A DNA stretch of 35,579 nt from an uncultured Pyrinomonadaceae bacterium. Its GTDB lineage: Bacteria; Acidobacteriota; Blastocatellia; Pyrinomonadales; Pyrinomonadaceae. Position numbers and translations under genes: made by a program. The stretch covers positions 1-35,579 of the forward strand of contig CADCUR010000115.1 of NCBI GenBank assembly GCA_902805935.1, given 5' to 3'. The notes under the pieces were generated by a model. The model made no database searches. It was not told the origin of the DNA and saw only the letters and a program-made list of their open reading frames with translations. Within the stretch, counting starts at the first letter, position 1; each line of letters begins with the position of its first letter. Below are positions 1 to 6,923 of the stretch, piece by piece.

Positions 1-540
1 TTGTAATTATGCAAATTAAGTTCCGTTTGTTTTCACAAATAATTTTGCGACCCGAATCTCAAAATTATCCTATGCTAAAGTTAAATCTTTGTTAAAAACC
101 AGTAGCACCCGGTTTTATTGCCTGTAAGTTTTATTGAGAATATGGTCGGCAAACTTATATGCCTTTTGAAACGATATAATTGTCGGATGCGAAAAAAAAT
201 TAAATCGTTGAAAACAAAATTGCAATTCGCTGATTCGAATTATCTTGTGGCAACTTTTGAGCTGCATTGGCGTTCTAATACAGGAGCGAAAAATTCTGTC
301 ATTTTTTGATTGCCGGTAAATGGCAAGCGGTTTCGATGATTTAGTCTTTTAGGTATTTTGAGCGATTTGTGCGGTTCGGTAGATGAATAAATGATAATTA
401 TTTTTTTTGAAAAATTTATTGGTTGAGCAGATAATATCGGTTTGGTGAAATATATTGTGTTGGGTATTTGAGCGTTTTGAGCGTTTTATTGAAACTTGAC
501 TTTATAGTAATAATAGTTTAGATTAAACGCGCAATAAAAA
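1..540. other. AT-rich region without a supported gene
   Basis: No convincing gene is visible. A 63-codon reading frame at 118-309 has only a TTG start, no ribosome binding site and no recognisable features, so I leave it out. The stretch holds repeated TTTGAGCG words: one copy near 353 and a tandem pair of TTTGAGCGT at 467-475 and 476-484, just upstream of the PilZ-like gene. No clear promoter hexamer pair could be fixed. Confidence 0.4.
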
Positions 541-606
541 TTGTCTAAGGCGTTTAGACATCGGTTACGGGAAATATTATCAAACGAAAAAGGGGGCTTT
601 ATTATT

Positions 607-1008
607 ATGTCGCGTTTAGGATATACGGAAGTTGAAAATAAAACGCCGGTGCAGCATCGGATTATGGCTAATCTGACGGTGCAGGCGAGTTGGATTGATG
701 CGGAGAGCGGAAACGCGGTTTCCATTAATGGTTTTACCGAAAATCTAGGCGAGAACACGGCGTTGGTTAATTTGGAAGTTTTGCCGCCGGTCGGCAGCGA
801 AGTTAAGTTGAGAATCTTTGATGAGGAAAAAATTATCATCGAAGTTCCGACGCAGGTCATACGGGTCGAGCGCGATCCAAGCAAACCGCTTGCCGCGCTT
901 TCAGTTCTCGAAAACTTGAAAAAATGGAAGCAGAACGCTTTGACCGCCGCCCAAAATTGGGTGACGCGAAATTGGCAGCTTAATTACGAAGAAGAATGGG
1001 TTAATTAA
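607..1008 (+). CDS. PilZ-like domain protein (degenerate)
   Basis: A 133-residue soluble protein. Residues about 14-105 read like a PilZ beta-barrel: a start with HRIMANLTVQASW, then TENLGENTALVNLEVLPPVGSEV, which matches the usual T-x-N-[IL]-S-x-x-G-A-[LF]-V strand and the following P-x-G-x-x-V turn. The canonical c-di-GMP residues (RxxxR and the D/NxSxxG serine) are not preserved, so ligand binding is doubtful. The tail is rich in Trp and Asn. I chose ATG 607 because AGGGGG lies about 11 bases upstream; a TTG at 541 in the same frame would add 22 residues with no better site. The gene stands alone and is closed by a strong hairpin at 1041. PilZ is inferred by pattern only. Confidence 0.6.
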   Translation: MSRLGYTEVENKTPVQHRIMANLTVQASWIDAESGNAVSINGFTENLGENTALVNLEVLPPVGSEVKLRIFDEEKIIIEVPTQVIRVERDPSKPLAALSVLENLKKWKQNALTAAQNWVTRNWQLNYEEEWVN

Positions 1009-1040
1009 ACCCGAATCTTTTTTGTTCATTTTTGTGAATG

Positions 1041-1078
1041 AAGAGCGGAGACGAGTATTTACACTCGTCTCCGCTTTT
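1041..1078 (+). terminator. Strong hairpin terminator after the PilZ-like gene
   Basis: AGCGGAGACGAGT at 1044-1056 pairs perfectly with 1063-1075 around a six-base loop. It is flanked by AA before and TTTT after, as expected for Rho-independent termination. Confidence 0.75.
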
Positions 1079-1142
1079 GCCTTGATCAGGATTTTCATCT
1101 TAGGCGAACGAAAGATAAATCGGACGCATCTTTATAGGACGA

Positions 1143-2210
1143 ATGAAAAAGATTATTTCCATATTTCTGATTTTATTTTCGGCGAATTTTGTCGTCGCGC
1201 AGGCGGTTCAGCAAAAGCCTCTGACGCAAGCCGAATACGTCAAAATGCTCTACGATTTGCAAAAAAATCCGGGCGTAAAAGACGAACTTGTCGAAGCGAT
1301 ACGAAAACGCGGCATCGCATTTGAACTGACCGACGGCTTGCGCGGGCTGACGGCTTCAAAAAGCCGAAGCGACGCGGATTTGCGCCGCACGCTCGAAGAA
1401 GCCGCGCGCCGTAAAGCCAATCCTGAACGGGCAAAGCTGCCTACGGAAAATGAATCAGCGGAAGTTTTAAATAAAGCTCGTGAAGCGACTTTAGCGGCGG
1501 TTGAGGAAATGCCTGATTTCGTTGTTAAACAGCAAATCGCGCGTTCCGCCGCTTACGCCGGAACGGATAACTTTCGCAACCTCGACCGTTTGGTCGTCGC
1601 CGTCAGTTATCGTTCGGAAGGACGCGAAGAATACCGGATTTTATCGCGCAACGGGATTTTAGAAACTAACCCGCAGTTGAAACAATCTTACGAAGAAGTC
1701 GGCGGCACAAGTTCGACCGGCGAATTCGTGACGGTTCTGGCGAAGATTTTCAAACCCGAAAGCGAGACGAAATTTGAACTCGTTGACACTGACATCATCC
1801 GCGACCGTCGCGCTCTGGTTTTCGATTATTCGATTAAGCGCGATAAAGCGAAACAGGTCATTACAGTCGCGGGCGCGTTTGACGACACGACGATAACTGG
1901 AATGAAAGGCAGAGTTTGGATTGACCGCGAAAACTTTCGCATCCTGCGCGTTGAAAGCCAGGCGACCGAAATTCCCGACAATTTTCGGATTCGCGCGGCA
2001 CGTCGAACGATTGATTATGATTGGGTGACGATTAGCGATGAAAAATATCTGCTGCCGTTGCTGTCGGACGTGCGTTTGACATCGAAGGAAGACCGCCAAA
2101 CATTTGAAACGCGCAATGTCATTCGATTTAAGGATTATCAAAAATACGGTTCGGAAGTTAAAATTTTGGATGACGATGAAGAGGTGCCGGAAGAAAAACC
2201 GAAGCAGTAA
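1143..2210 (+). CDS. Secreted LolA/MucB-like protein of unknown function
   Basis: A 355-residue protein with a clear signal peptide (MKKIISIFLILFSANFVVAQA, cleavage near VAQ-A). After a charged N-terminal part (residues 25-115), the C-terminal two thirds alternate beta-strand-like segments. The segment GMKGRVWIDRENFRILRVES near residue 265 is typical of the outer-membrane-lipoprotein-sorting (LolA/LolB) half-barrel fold, with DYDWVTISDEKYLLPLLSDV following. Such proteins are common and uncharacterised in acidobacteria. The function is not known; periplasmic or cell-surface location is inferred. Start ATG 1143 directly precedes the signal peptide. The gene is monocistronic and followed by an oppositely oriented small gene. 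Confidence 0.55.
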   Translation: MKKIISIFLILFSANFVVAQAVQQKPLTQAEYVKMLYDLQKNPGVKDELVEAIRKRGIAFELTDGLRGLTASKSRSDADLRRTLEEAARRKANPERAKLPTENESAEVLNKAREATLAAVEEMPDFVVKQQIARSAAYAGTDNFRNLDRLVVAVSYRSEGREEYRILSRNGILETNPQLKQSYEEVGGTSSTGEFVTVLAKIFKPESETKFELVDTDIIRDRRALVFDYSIKRDKAKQVITVAGAFDDTTITGMKGRVWIDRENFRILRVESQATEIPDNFRIRAARRTIDYDWVTISDEKYLLPLLSDVRLTSKEDRQTFETRNVIRFKDYQKYGSEVKILDDDEEVPEEKPKQ

Positions 2211-2230
2211 GCAGTGAATTCGAGTGATTT

Positions 2231-2374
2231 TTACAGAGCGAAATAAGCAATCAGCGCGGGAACAATCAGCCACAGCAGACCTTTGATAAAGAAAAACAAA
2301 AAGCCCGCCGCGGCAAAGCGTTTTATCCATTTGGCAAAGCCTTTCGTTTCGTTCGGGCGTTCGGTTTCCTGCAT
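2231..2374 (-). CDS. Small single-pass membrane protein, 47 aa
   Basis: ATG at 2374, stop at 2231. The product is hydrophilic and basic at first (MQETERPNETKGFAKWIKRF) and then strongly hydrophobic (GFLFFFIKGLLWLIVPALIAYFAL), so one transmembrane helix is predicted with the N-terminus inside. It fills most of the gap between the LolA-like gene and the VanX-type fusion gene, on the opposite strand. The ribosome binding site is weak. I do not recognise a family. The composition is that of a real small membrane protein rather than a chance frame, but this is inference. Confidence 0.5.
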   Translation of the reverse strand: MQETERPNETKGFAKWIKRFAAAGFLFFFIKGLLWLIVPALIAYFAL

Positions 2375-2441
2375 TTCAACTTAAAAATAACCAGTTTACC
2401 CGAACATTTCAAATTGCTTTGTGATAAGTTTGTCCGAAGTT

Positions 2442-3860
2442 ATGAAAAGACGTTTCTTGACAATTGAAGCGCGGATTGTTTGGATAATCTTAACAGCGTG
2501 CGTCTGCATCTCGGCGCAGAACGCGCCGCCGAAAGAGGAAAACAAACGCGAGGCTGATTTGATCGAACTAATCACGCTTGATAAAACCCTGAAACTCGAC
2601 ATTCGCTATGCGCGGACGGATAACTTCGTCGGCAAAGCCGTTTACCCAGAAGCACGGGCGTTTATGCAACGACCCGCCGCCGAAGCCCTTGTCAGAGTTC
2701 ACCAAAAGCTCAAAAAACATAATCTCGGACTGATGATTTTCGACGGCTATCGTCCTTGGTCGGTAACGAAACTTTTCTGGGAAGTGACGCCGGAAGACAA
2801 ACGAAAATTCGTCGCCAACCCGCAAACCGGCTCGCGCCACAATCGCGGCTGCGCCGTTGATTTGAGTATGTTCGATTTGAAAACCGGAAAACTTGTCGAG
2901 ATGCCGACCGACTTTGACGATTTCACCGATAAAGCCAGCCCGAACTATGATGGCGCGAGCGAGCCGCAAAAGAAAAATCGAGATTTGCTGCGCCAAATGA
3001 TGGAAGCCGAAGGCTTCACGGTCAACAAAAACGAGTGGTGGCATTTCGATTATAAAGACTGGGAAAATTACGCGATTTACGACATCGCTTTCTCGCAAAT
3101 CGGAAACGTTGACGTAAAAATCTCCGAAGCGGTCATCGAAGAAAAGTCAGGCTGGAAACAGTTTTTCGACGCCGCTCAAGTGACGGGCGGAATTTACGTT
3201 TATGATTTGCGGAAAAACAAATTTTCGATTTACGACCGCGAGCGAATGAATCGAGGTTTCGTGCCGGCTTCGACTTCAAAAATCATGCACTCGCTCATTT
3301 TCTTGGACTTGGGCGCGCTCAAAGACGAAAACGAAGTTTTGAAATGGGACGGCGTGCGGCGGCGGGTCGAGGCGTGGAATCGAGACCACAGTTTGCGCTC
3401 AGCATTTAAAGCGTCGGCAGCGTGGTTTTATGTCGAAGCGTCAAAGCGCGTCGGACGCGAAAAAATGCAGAAGTATTACGATGAATCGAATTACGGCAAT
3501 CGCAATACGAACGGGTTCGGCAAGGATTATTGGGTTGCGGGCGATTTGCGCGTCACGCCGAAACAGCAGATTGATTTTCTCGTCCGTTTTTACGAAAACC
3601 GCTTGCCTTTTTCGCCGCGTGCGGTTGCAGTCGTCAAAGATATATTAATAGAAGAGCGAACCGACAAATACGTTTTGCGAGCGAAAACCGGCTGGTCGGA
3701 TTCATACGCGCCGCAGGTCGGTTGGTTTGTCGGTTACGTGGAGAAAGAAAATGAGGTTTATTTTTTCGCCGCCGAAATTGATATTAAAAAAAACGAAGAC
3801 GCGGCGAAGCGAAAGGAAATTACCAGAAATGTTTTGAAGAGTTTGCAGATTATCGAATAG
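2442..3860 (+). CDS. Secreted VanX-type D,D-dipeptidase fused to class D beta-lactamase-like domain
   Basis: A 472-residue exported protein with two recognisable enzyme domains. Residues 1-25 are a signal peptide. Residues about 40-220 match the M15D D-Ala-D-Ala dipeptidase (VanX/DdpX) family: GYRP 102-105, the zinc motif SRHNRGCAVD 131-140 (His133, Asp140) and EWWHFDY 198-204 (Glu198, His201). Residues about 235-470 match class D (OXA-like) serine beta-lactamases or the BlaR/MecR sensor domain: STSK 277-280 with nucleophile Ser277 and Lys280, SAAW 325-328 in place of SxV, YGN 351-353, Trp364 and KTG 415-417. All catalytic motifs of both halves look intact in one frame. ATG 2442 precedes the signal peptide; an in-frame GTG at 2421 is possible. 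The likely role is cutting D-Ala-D-Ala or handling beta-lactams in the periplasm. It lies 30 bases before aroA. Confidence 0.85.
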   Translation: MKRRFLTIEARIVWIILTACVCISAQNAPPKEENKREADLIELITLDKTLKLDIRYARTDNFVGKAVYPEARAFMQRPAAEALVRVHQKLKKHNLGLMIFDGYRPWSVTKLFWEVTPEDKRKFVANPQTGSRHNRGCAVDLSMFDLKTGKLVEMPTDFDDFTDKASPNYDGASEPQKKNRDLLRQMMEAEGFTVNKNEWWHFDYKDWENYAIYDIAFSQIGNVDVKISEAVIEEKSGWKQFFDAAQVTGGIYVYDLRKNKFSIYDRERMNRGFVPASTSKIMHSLIFLDLGALKDENEVLKWDGVRRRVEAWNRDHSLRSAFKASAAWFYVEASKRVGREKMQKYYDESNYGNRNTNGFGKDYWVAGDLRVTPKQQIDFLVRFYENRLPFSPRAVAVVKDILIEERTDKYVLRAKTGWSDSYAPQVGWFVGYVEKENEVYFFAAEIDIKKNEDAAKRKEITRNVLKSLQIIE

Positions 3861-3890
3861 CTCCTCCGGCAAAAAGTTTGCTTTCAATCT

Positions 3891-5219
3891 ATGAAAATCC
3901 AACCCGCCGCTTCGCTTAACGGAGTAATCCGTCTGCCCGGCGATAAATCCATTTCGCACCGCGCAGCGATTTTCGCTTCGATGGCGACCGGAAAAACGCG
4001 CATCGAAAACTACGCGACGAGCGCCGACTGCGCTTCGACTTTAAATTGTCTGAGAAATCTCGGCGTTGAAATCCGGCAGGAGGATTCAACGGTTTTCGTT
4101 AAAGGCGTCGGCGCGGACGGATTTACAAAACCGCCAAGAGAACTCGACTGCGGCAACAGCGGAACGACGATGAGGCTTTTAGCCGGAGTTTTGGCGGGAC
4201 AGAATTTCGATTCTGTTTTAACCGGCGACGCGAGTTTGTCGAAACGTCCGATGCGCAGAATCATCGAGCCTCTGACCGAAATGGGCGCGCGAATCGAATC
4301 CGAAAACGGTTGCGCGCCTTTGAAAATCCACGGTGCGAATCCGCTGCAAGCGATTTCATATAAACTTCCGGTCGCCAGCGCGCAGGTAAAATCCTGCCTT
4401 CTTTTAGCTGGCTTAAACGCCAAAGGAAAATCCCGCATCCGCAATCCAAAATCCCAAATCGAAACTCCGACTTCGAGAAATCACACCGAACTGATGCTGC
4501 GTTATCTCGGCGCGGAAATCGAAGAAAGTTATATCGAAGCCGAAGGCGGATTCGTGCAGGAAATTTCCGTCGCCGGAAATTCAACGCTCGTTGCCAAAGA
4601 TTTAAAGGTTCCTTCAGATGTTTCATCGGCGGCGTTTTTCATCGTCGCCGCAAGCTGTCTGGAAAATTCGGAAATCGTATTGGAAAACGTCGGCTTGAAT
4701 CCGACGCGGACGGCGATCCTCGACGCTTTGCAATCGTTCGGCGCGGACATCGAAGTGTTAAATCGAAACGAAATTTGTAATGAAGTTGTCGGTGACGTGC
4801 GGGTTCGCGGTCGAAAAATTCTCGTCTCGAAAGCGGCGTCAAATTTAATCGGCGGCGATATAATCGCTAACCTAATAGACGAGATTCCGATTCTCGCCGT
4901 GTTCGCCGCGCAAATCGAAAACGGTTTGGAGATTCGCGGGGCGGCTGAACTGCGCGTTAAAGAATCGGACAGAATCGCGGCGGTTGTCGAAAATCTGCGC
5001 CGGATGAATGCGGCGGTCGAAGAATTTCCTGACGGTTTTCGCGTCGGAAAATCCAGTTTGAAAGGCGCGACGGTTGATTCGTTCGGCGACCACCGGATTG
5101 CGATGGCTTTTGCGATTGCCGCGCTGTTTGCGGAAGGCGAAACGGAAATCATCGGCGCGGAATCGGCGGGCGTTTCGTTTCCCGAATTTTTTCAAACGCT
5201 CGCCGGTTTGCGCCGATAA
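3891..5219 (+). CDS. aroA: 3-phosphoshikimate 1-carboxyvinyltransferase (EPSP synthase)
   Basis: Sixth step of the shikimate pathway: transfers enolpyruvyl from PEP to shikimate 3-phosphate in the cytoplasm. The 442-residue protein has the N-terminal LPGDKSISHRA motif (Lys19, Ser20), CGNSGTTMRLLAG at 87-99, SKRPMRRI near 117 and the C-terminal GDHRIAMA motif. Length is normal for the family, apart from a short insertion at residues about 180-191 (KSRIRNPKSQIE), where relatives have a tight link before SRxHTE. That insertion is encoded by an AATCCAAA-type heptamer repeat. The gene follows the VanX-type fusion gene by 30 bases and precedes aroK, so it is probably part of a short run of co-directional genes. 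Confidence 0.95.
   Translation: MKIQPAASLNGVIRLPGDKSISHRAAIFASMATGKTRIENYATSADCASTLNCLRNLGVEIRQEDSTVFVKGVGADGFTKPPRELDCGNSGTTMRLLAGVLAGQNFDSVLTGDASLSKRPMRRIIEPLTEMGARIESENGCAPLKIHGANPLQAISYKLPVASAQVKSCLLLAGLNAKGKSRIRNPKSQIETPTSRNHTELMLRYLGAEIEESYIEAEGGFVQEISVAGNSTLVAKDLKVPSDVSSAAFFIVAASCLENSEIVLENVGLNPTRTAILDALQSFGADIEVLNRNEICNEVVGDVRVRGRKILVSKAASNLIGGDIIANLIDEIPILAVFAAQIENGLEIRGAAELRVKESDRIAAVVENLRRMNAAVEEFPDGFRVGKSSLKGATVDSFGDHRIAMAFAIAALFAEGETEIIGAESAGVSFPEFFQTLAGLRR
4442..4461. repeat. Heptamer-type repeat inside aroA
   Basis: CAATCCAAAATCCCAAATCG is a two-unit copy of the ATCCAAA heptamer that also occurs in the aminotransferase gene (18578-18613) and, inverted, in speD (29859-29890). 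It encodes NPKSQI and sits where EPSP synthases usually have a short loop. Confidence 0.6.
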
Positions 5220-5234
5220 CTTTAAAAAGAGAAC

Positions 5235-5281
5235 CGCCTGCCCGCATTCTTTATCATCTTCAAAACTTGCAGGCGATTTTT
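5235..5281 (+). terminator. Possible terminator after aroA
   Basis: CGCCTGC at 5235-5241 pairs with GCAGGCG at 5269-5275, followed by ATTTTTC. The loop of 27 bases is long, so this is a weak call. Confidence 0.35.
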
Positions 5282-5285
5282 CACC

Positions 5286-5313
5286 TTGTAAATCCTGCTT
5301 ATCCTGTTAAAAT
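5286..5313 (+). promoter_or_regulatory. Possible promoter for aroK
   Basis: TTGTAA (5286) and TAAAAT (5308) are 16 bases apart, 33 bases before the aroK start. The same stretch resembles a dispersed AATCCTG-type repeat, so the match may be coincidental. Confidence 0.35.
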
Positions 5314-5345
5314 TTCCAACTGTATTTTTGTGCCGAAAAAATCCG

Positions 5346-5873
5346 ATGAGCGTTGAAACGAGAATAGTTCTGACCGGCTTTATGGGCGTTGGCAAATCAA
5401 CCGTCGCGCGTTATCTCGCATCCTTGCTCAAATGCGAAAGAATTGACCTCGACGCTTTCACCGAACAAACCGAAAAAAGAACCGTCGCCGAAATCATCAC
5501 GACCGAAGGCGAAACTCGTTACCGGCAAATCGAAACCGAGAATCTGCGCCGGATTTTGTCAAACAAACAAGCGCGGGTGATTGCGCTCGGCGGCGGCGCG
5601 TGGACAATTGCCGAAAACCGCCGCCTGATAAAAGAAGAAAGCCTGACGACCGTCTGGCTCGAATCGAGCTTCGAGCATTGCTGGCGCAACATCAAACTTT
5701 CAAAACGCGAGCGTCCGCTGGCGAAAAACAAGCTGGAAACAAAATGGCTTTTTGACGACCGGCAGCGGTTTTACTGTCTCGCCGACTGGCATTTTATCGT
5801 CAAGCCCGACCTGACTTCTTTTGAAATCGCCAGAAAAATTGCCGAGGAAGTTTTTTCAATGAAGTTTGAATGA
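5346..5873 (+). CDS. aroK: Shikimate kinase
   Basis: Phosphorylates shikimate at O3 with ATP, the step before AroA. The 175-residue product has the P-loop GFMGVGKST (Lys17), the Mg/shikimate acidic motif DLD (34-36), the substrate arginine region ETRYRQIE (56-63), the GGG shikimate loop (82-84) and the lid RERPLA. ATG 5346 places the P-loop at the usual distance from the N-terminus; an upstream in-frame TTG at 5328 is less likely. It lies 126 bases after aroA with a hairpin and a possible promoter between, so the two pathway genes may be transcribed together or separately. In many bacteria aroK pairs with aroB; here the partner is aroA. Confidence 0.93.
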   Translation: MSVETRIVLTGFMGVGKSTVARYLASLLKCERIDLDAFTEQTEKRTVAEIITTEGETRYRQIETENLRRILSNKQARVIALGGGAWTIAENRRLIKEESLTTVWLESSFEHCWRNIKLSKRERPLAKNKLETKWLFDDRQRFYCLADWHFIVKPDLTSFEIARKIAEEVFSMKFE

Positions 5874-5901
5874 AAATTTTTATAAATACCGCGAATTCGG
5901 A

Positions 5902-5930
5902 TTGACAAGCCGATGTCATTTGAGTAATTT
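5902..5930 (+). promoter_or_regulatory. Sigma70-type promoter of the BON gene cluster
   Basis: TTGACA at 5902-5907 and TAATTT at 5925-5930 are separated by 17 bases. Transcription would start near 5937, leaving a leader of about 120 bases before the BON lipoprotein. Confidence 0.6.
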
Positions 5931-5966
5931 TTCAATAACCGTTAAAAAGAAGACGGAAAGGATGAG

Positions 5967-5996
5967 CCGCAAAAGCCCTGAGACGGATTTTTGCGG
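5967..5996 (+). promoter_or_regulatory. Hairpin in the 5' leader of the BON lipoprotein gene
   Basis: CCGCAAAA (5967-5974) pairs with TTTTGCGG (5989-5996) around a 14-base loop. A smaller CCGT/ACGG hairpin lies just upstream. There is no long T-run, so it may be a structured leader rather than a terminator. Function unknown. Confidence 0.35.
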
Positions 5997-6055
5997 TTTA
6001 GATTTGTAGATACTTATATTAAATATTTTTCGAGTATTTCTCAGGAGGAAATAAG

Positions 6056-6418
6056 ATGAAAATTAAAGTTTTAGCAGTTCTCGGTCTGGCGGCGGTCGCC
6101 GGTATAGCTGGTTGCCGTAGCGCAGCCAACACGAACACGACGGTCACGACCAATACGAACACCGGAACGATGAACGCCAACGTAACGATGGCGACGCCAA
6201 CGATGTCAACGCCGACGGCGGCACCGGACACGGCAACAAAAGCTACTGTTGAGGATGCTTTAAGGAAAAAAGGCATTACAGGCGTCACTGTTGATGCAAC
6301 CACTTCGGGCGTAACTCTTCGCGGCAGCGTGGCGAAAAACAAAATGGCGGAAGCCGTCCAAGTCGCTCAAGAAGCGGGCAAGAAACCAGTCAAGAATGAG
6401 TTGTCGGAAATGAAATAG
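6056..6418 (+). CDS. BON-domain lipoprotein
   Basis: A 120-residue protein with a lipoprotein signal peptide: MKIKVLAVLGLAAVAGIAGC, lipobox IAGC with Cys20. A low-complexity Asn/Thr linker (residues 22-60) leads to one BON domain (about 62-118: ATVEDALRKKGITGVTVDATTSGVTLRGSVAKNKM), whose V-T-L-x-G-x-V core is typical. BON domains usually bind phospholipid membranes or partner proteins in the periplasm. The ribosome binding site AGGAGG seven bases before ATG is excellent, suggesting high expression. It forms a cluster with the Kbp-like gene (27 bases downstream) and the secreted BON protein after that. A related minus-strand BON lipoprotein lies at 19216. Confidence 0.85.
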   Translation: MKIKVLAVLGLAAVAGIAGCRSAANTNTTVTTNTNTGTMNANVTMATPTMSTPTAAPDTATKATVEDALRKKGITGVTVDATTSGVTLRGSVAKNKMAEAVQVAQEAGKKPVKNELSEMK

Positions 6419-6445
6419 TTTTTTAATTAAAAGGAGAGCAAGATT

Positions 6446-6835
6446 ATGTTAATGGAAAAATACCAATCCTTAATTGATATGGCGAACCAGTTGGGCATCT
6501 CAGGGCTTAACGTCGTGGAAAGCGATAACGTGCTGAAAATTGACGGCGTTGCCGGCAGCGCCGAAGCCAAACAGCAGCTTTGGGACGAATACGGGCGGCT
6601 CGACCCGGATTATCGTTCGGGCGATGTGGTGATGAACATCTCCGCGCCCGAAGGCGACGCTTCATCCGATGGCGGTTCGGGTTCGAGTTACACGGTTCAA
6701 TCGGGCGATTCTTTAAGCAAAATCGGCTCGAAATACGGCGTGAGCTGGCAGAAAATTTTCGACGCCAACCGCGACAAGCTCGACGACCCGGACAAAATTC
6801 AACCCGGACAAGAACTGACTATTCCGCAAGGATAG
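6446..6835 (+). CDS. BON-LysM protein, Kbp (YgaU)-like
   Basis: A 129-residue protein without signal peptide. The N-terminal half (residues 1-70) is a BON-like alpha/beta domain (LNVVESDNVLKIDGVAGSAEAK), then a Gly/Ser linker, and a C-terminal LysM domain (YTVQSGDSLSKIGSKYG ... NRDKLDDPDKIQPGQELTIP). The same order and size occur in E. coli Kbp/YgaU, a cytoplasmic potassium-binding protein. Homology of architecture is seen; potassium binding here is inferred. AAGGAG precedes ATG 6446 at good spacing. It is probably cotranscribed with the BON lipoprotein upstream, and a strong terminator at 6862 ends the unit. Confidence 0.8.
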   Translation: MLMEKYQSLIDMANQLGISGLNVVESDNVLKIDGVAGSAEAKQQLWDEYGRLDPDYRSGDVVMNISAPEGDASSDGGSGSSYTVQSGDSLSKIGSKYGVSWQKIFDANRDKLDDPDKIQPGQELTIPQG

Positions 6836-6861
6836 AAAGTTTTCCAATCTGAATTTACAAG

Positions 6862-6906
6862 GCACTTTGGTTTGTCTGCATCGGCAGGCGAATCAAAGTG
6901 CTTTTT
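6862..6906 (+). terminator. Rho-independent terminator after the Kbp-like gene
   Basis: GCACTTTG (6862-6869) pairs with CAAAGTGC (6894-6901). The stem continues inward with CTGC/GCAG around an ATCG loop, and TTTTT follows. Confidence 0.85.
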
Positions 6907-6923
6907 CGTTTAAGGAGAAAATT

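Noticed and set aside
118-309. 63-residue reading frame with TTG start near the left edge
   Set aside because: No ribosome binding site, no recognisable features and AT-rich low-quality composition; probably a chance frame.
486-884. 132-residue minus-strand frame across the PilZ-like gene
   Set aside because: Antisense shadow of the PilZ-like coding sequence, with no start signal.
4872-5195. Antisense frames of about 100 residues inside aroA
   Set aside because: Arg/Phe-rich shadows typical of the opposite strand of a coding gene.
5283-5313. Dispersed AATCCTGCTTATCCTG-type repeat before aroK
   Set aside because: It resembles a repeat seen in many bacterial genomes, but only one copy is in the window, so it is not listed as a feature.
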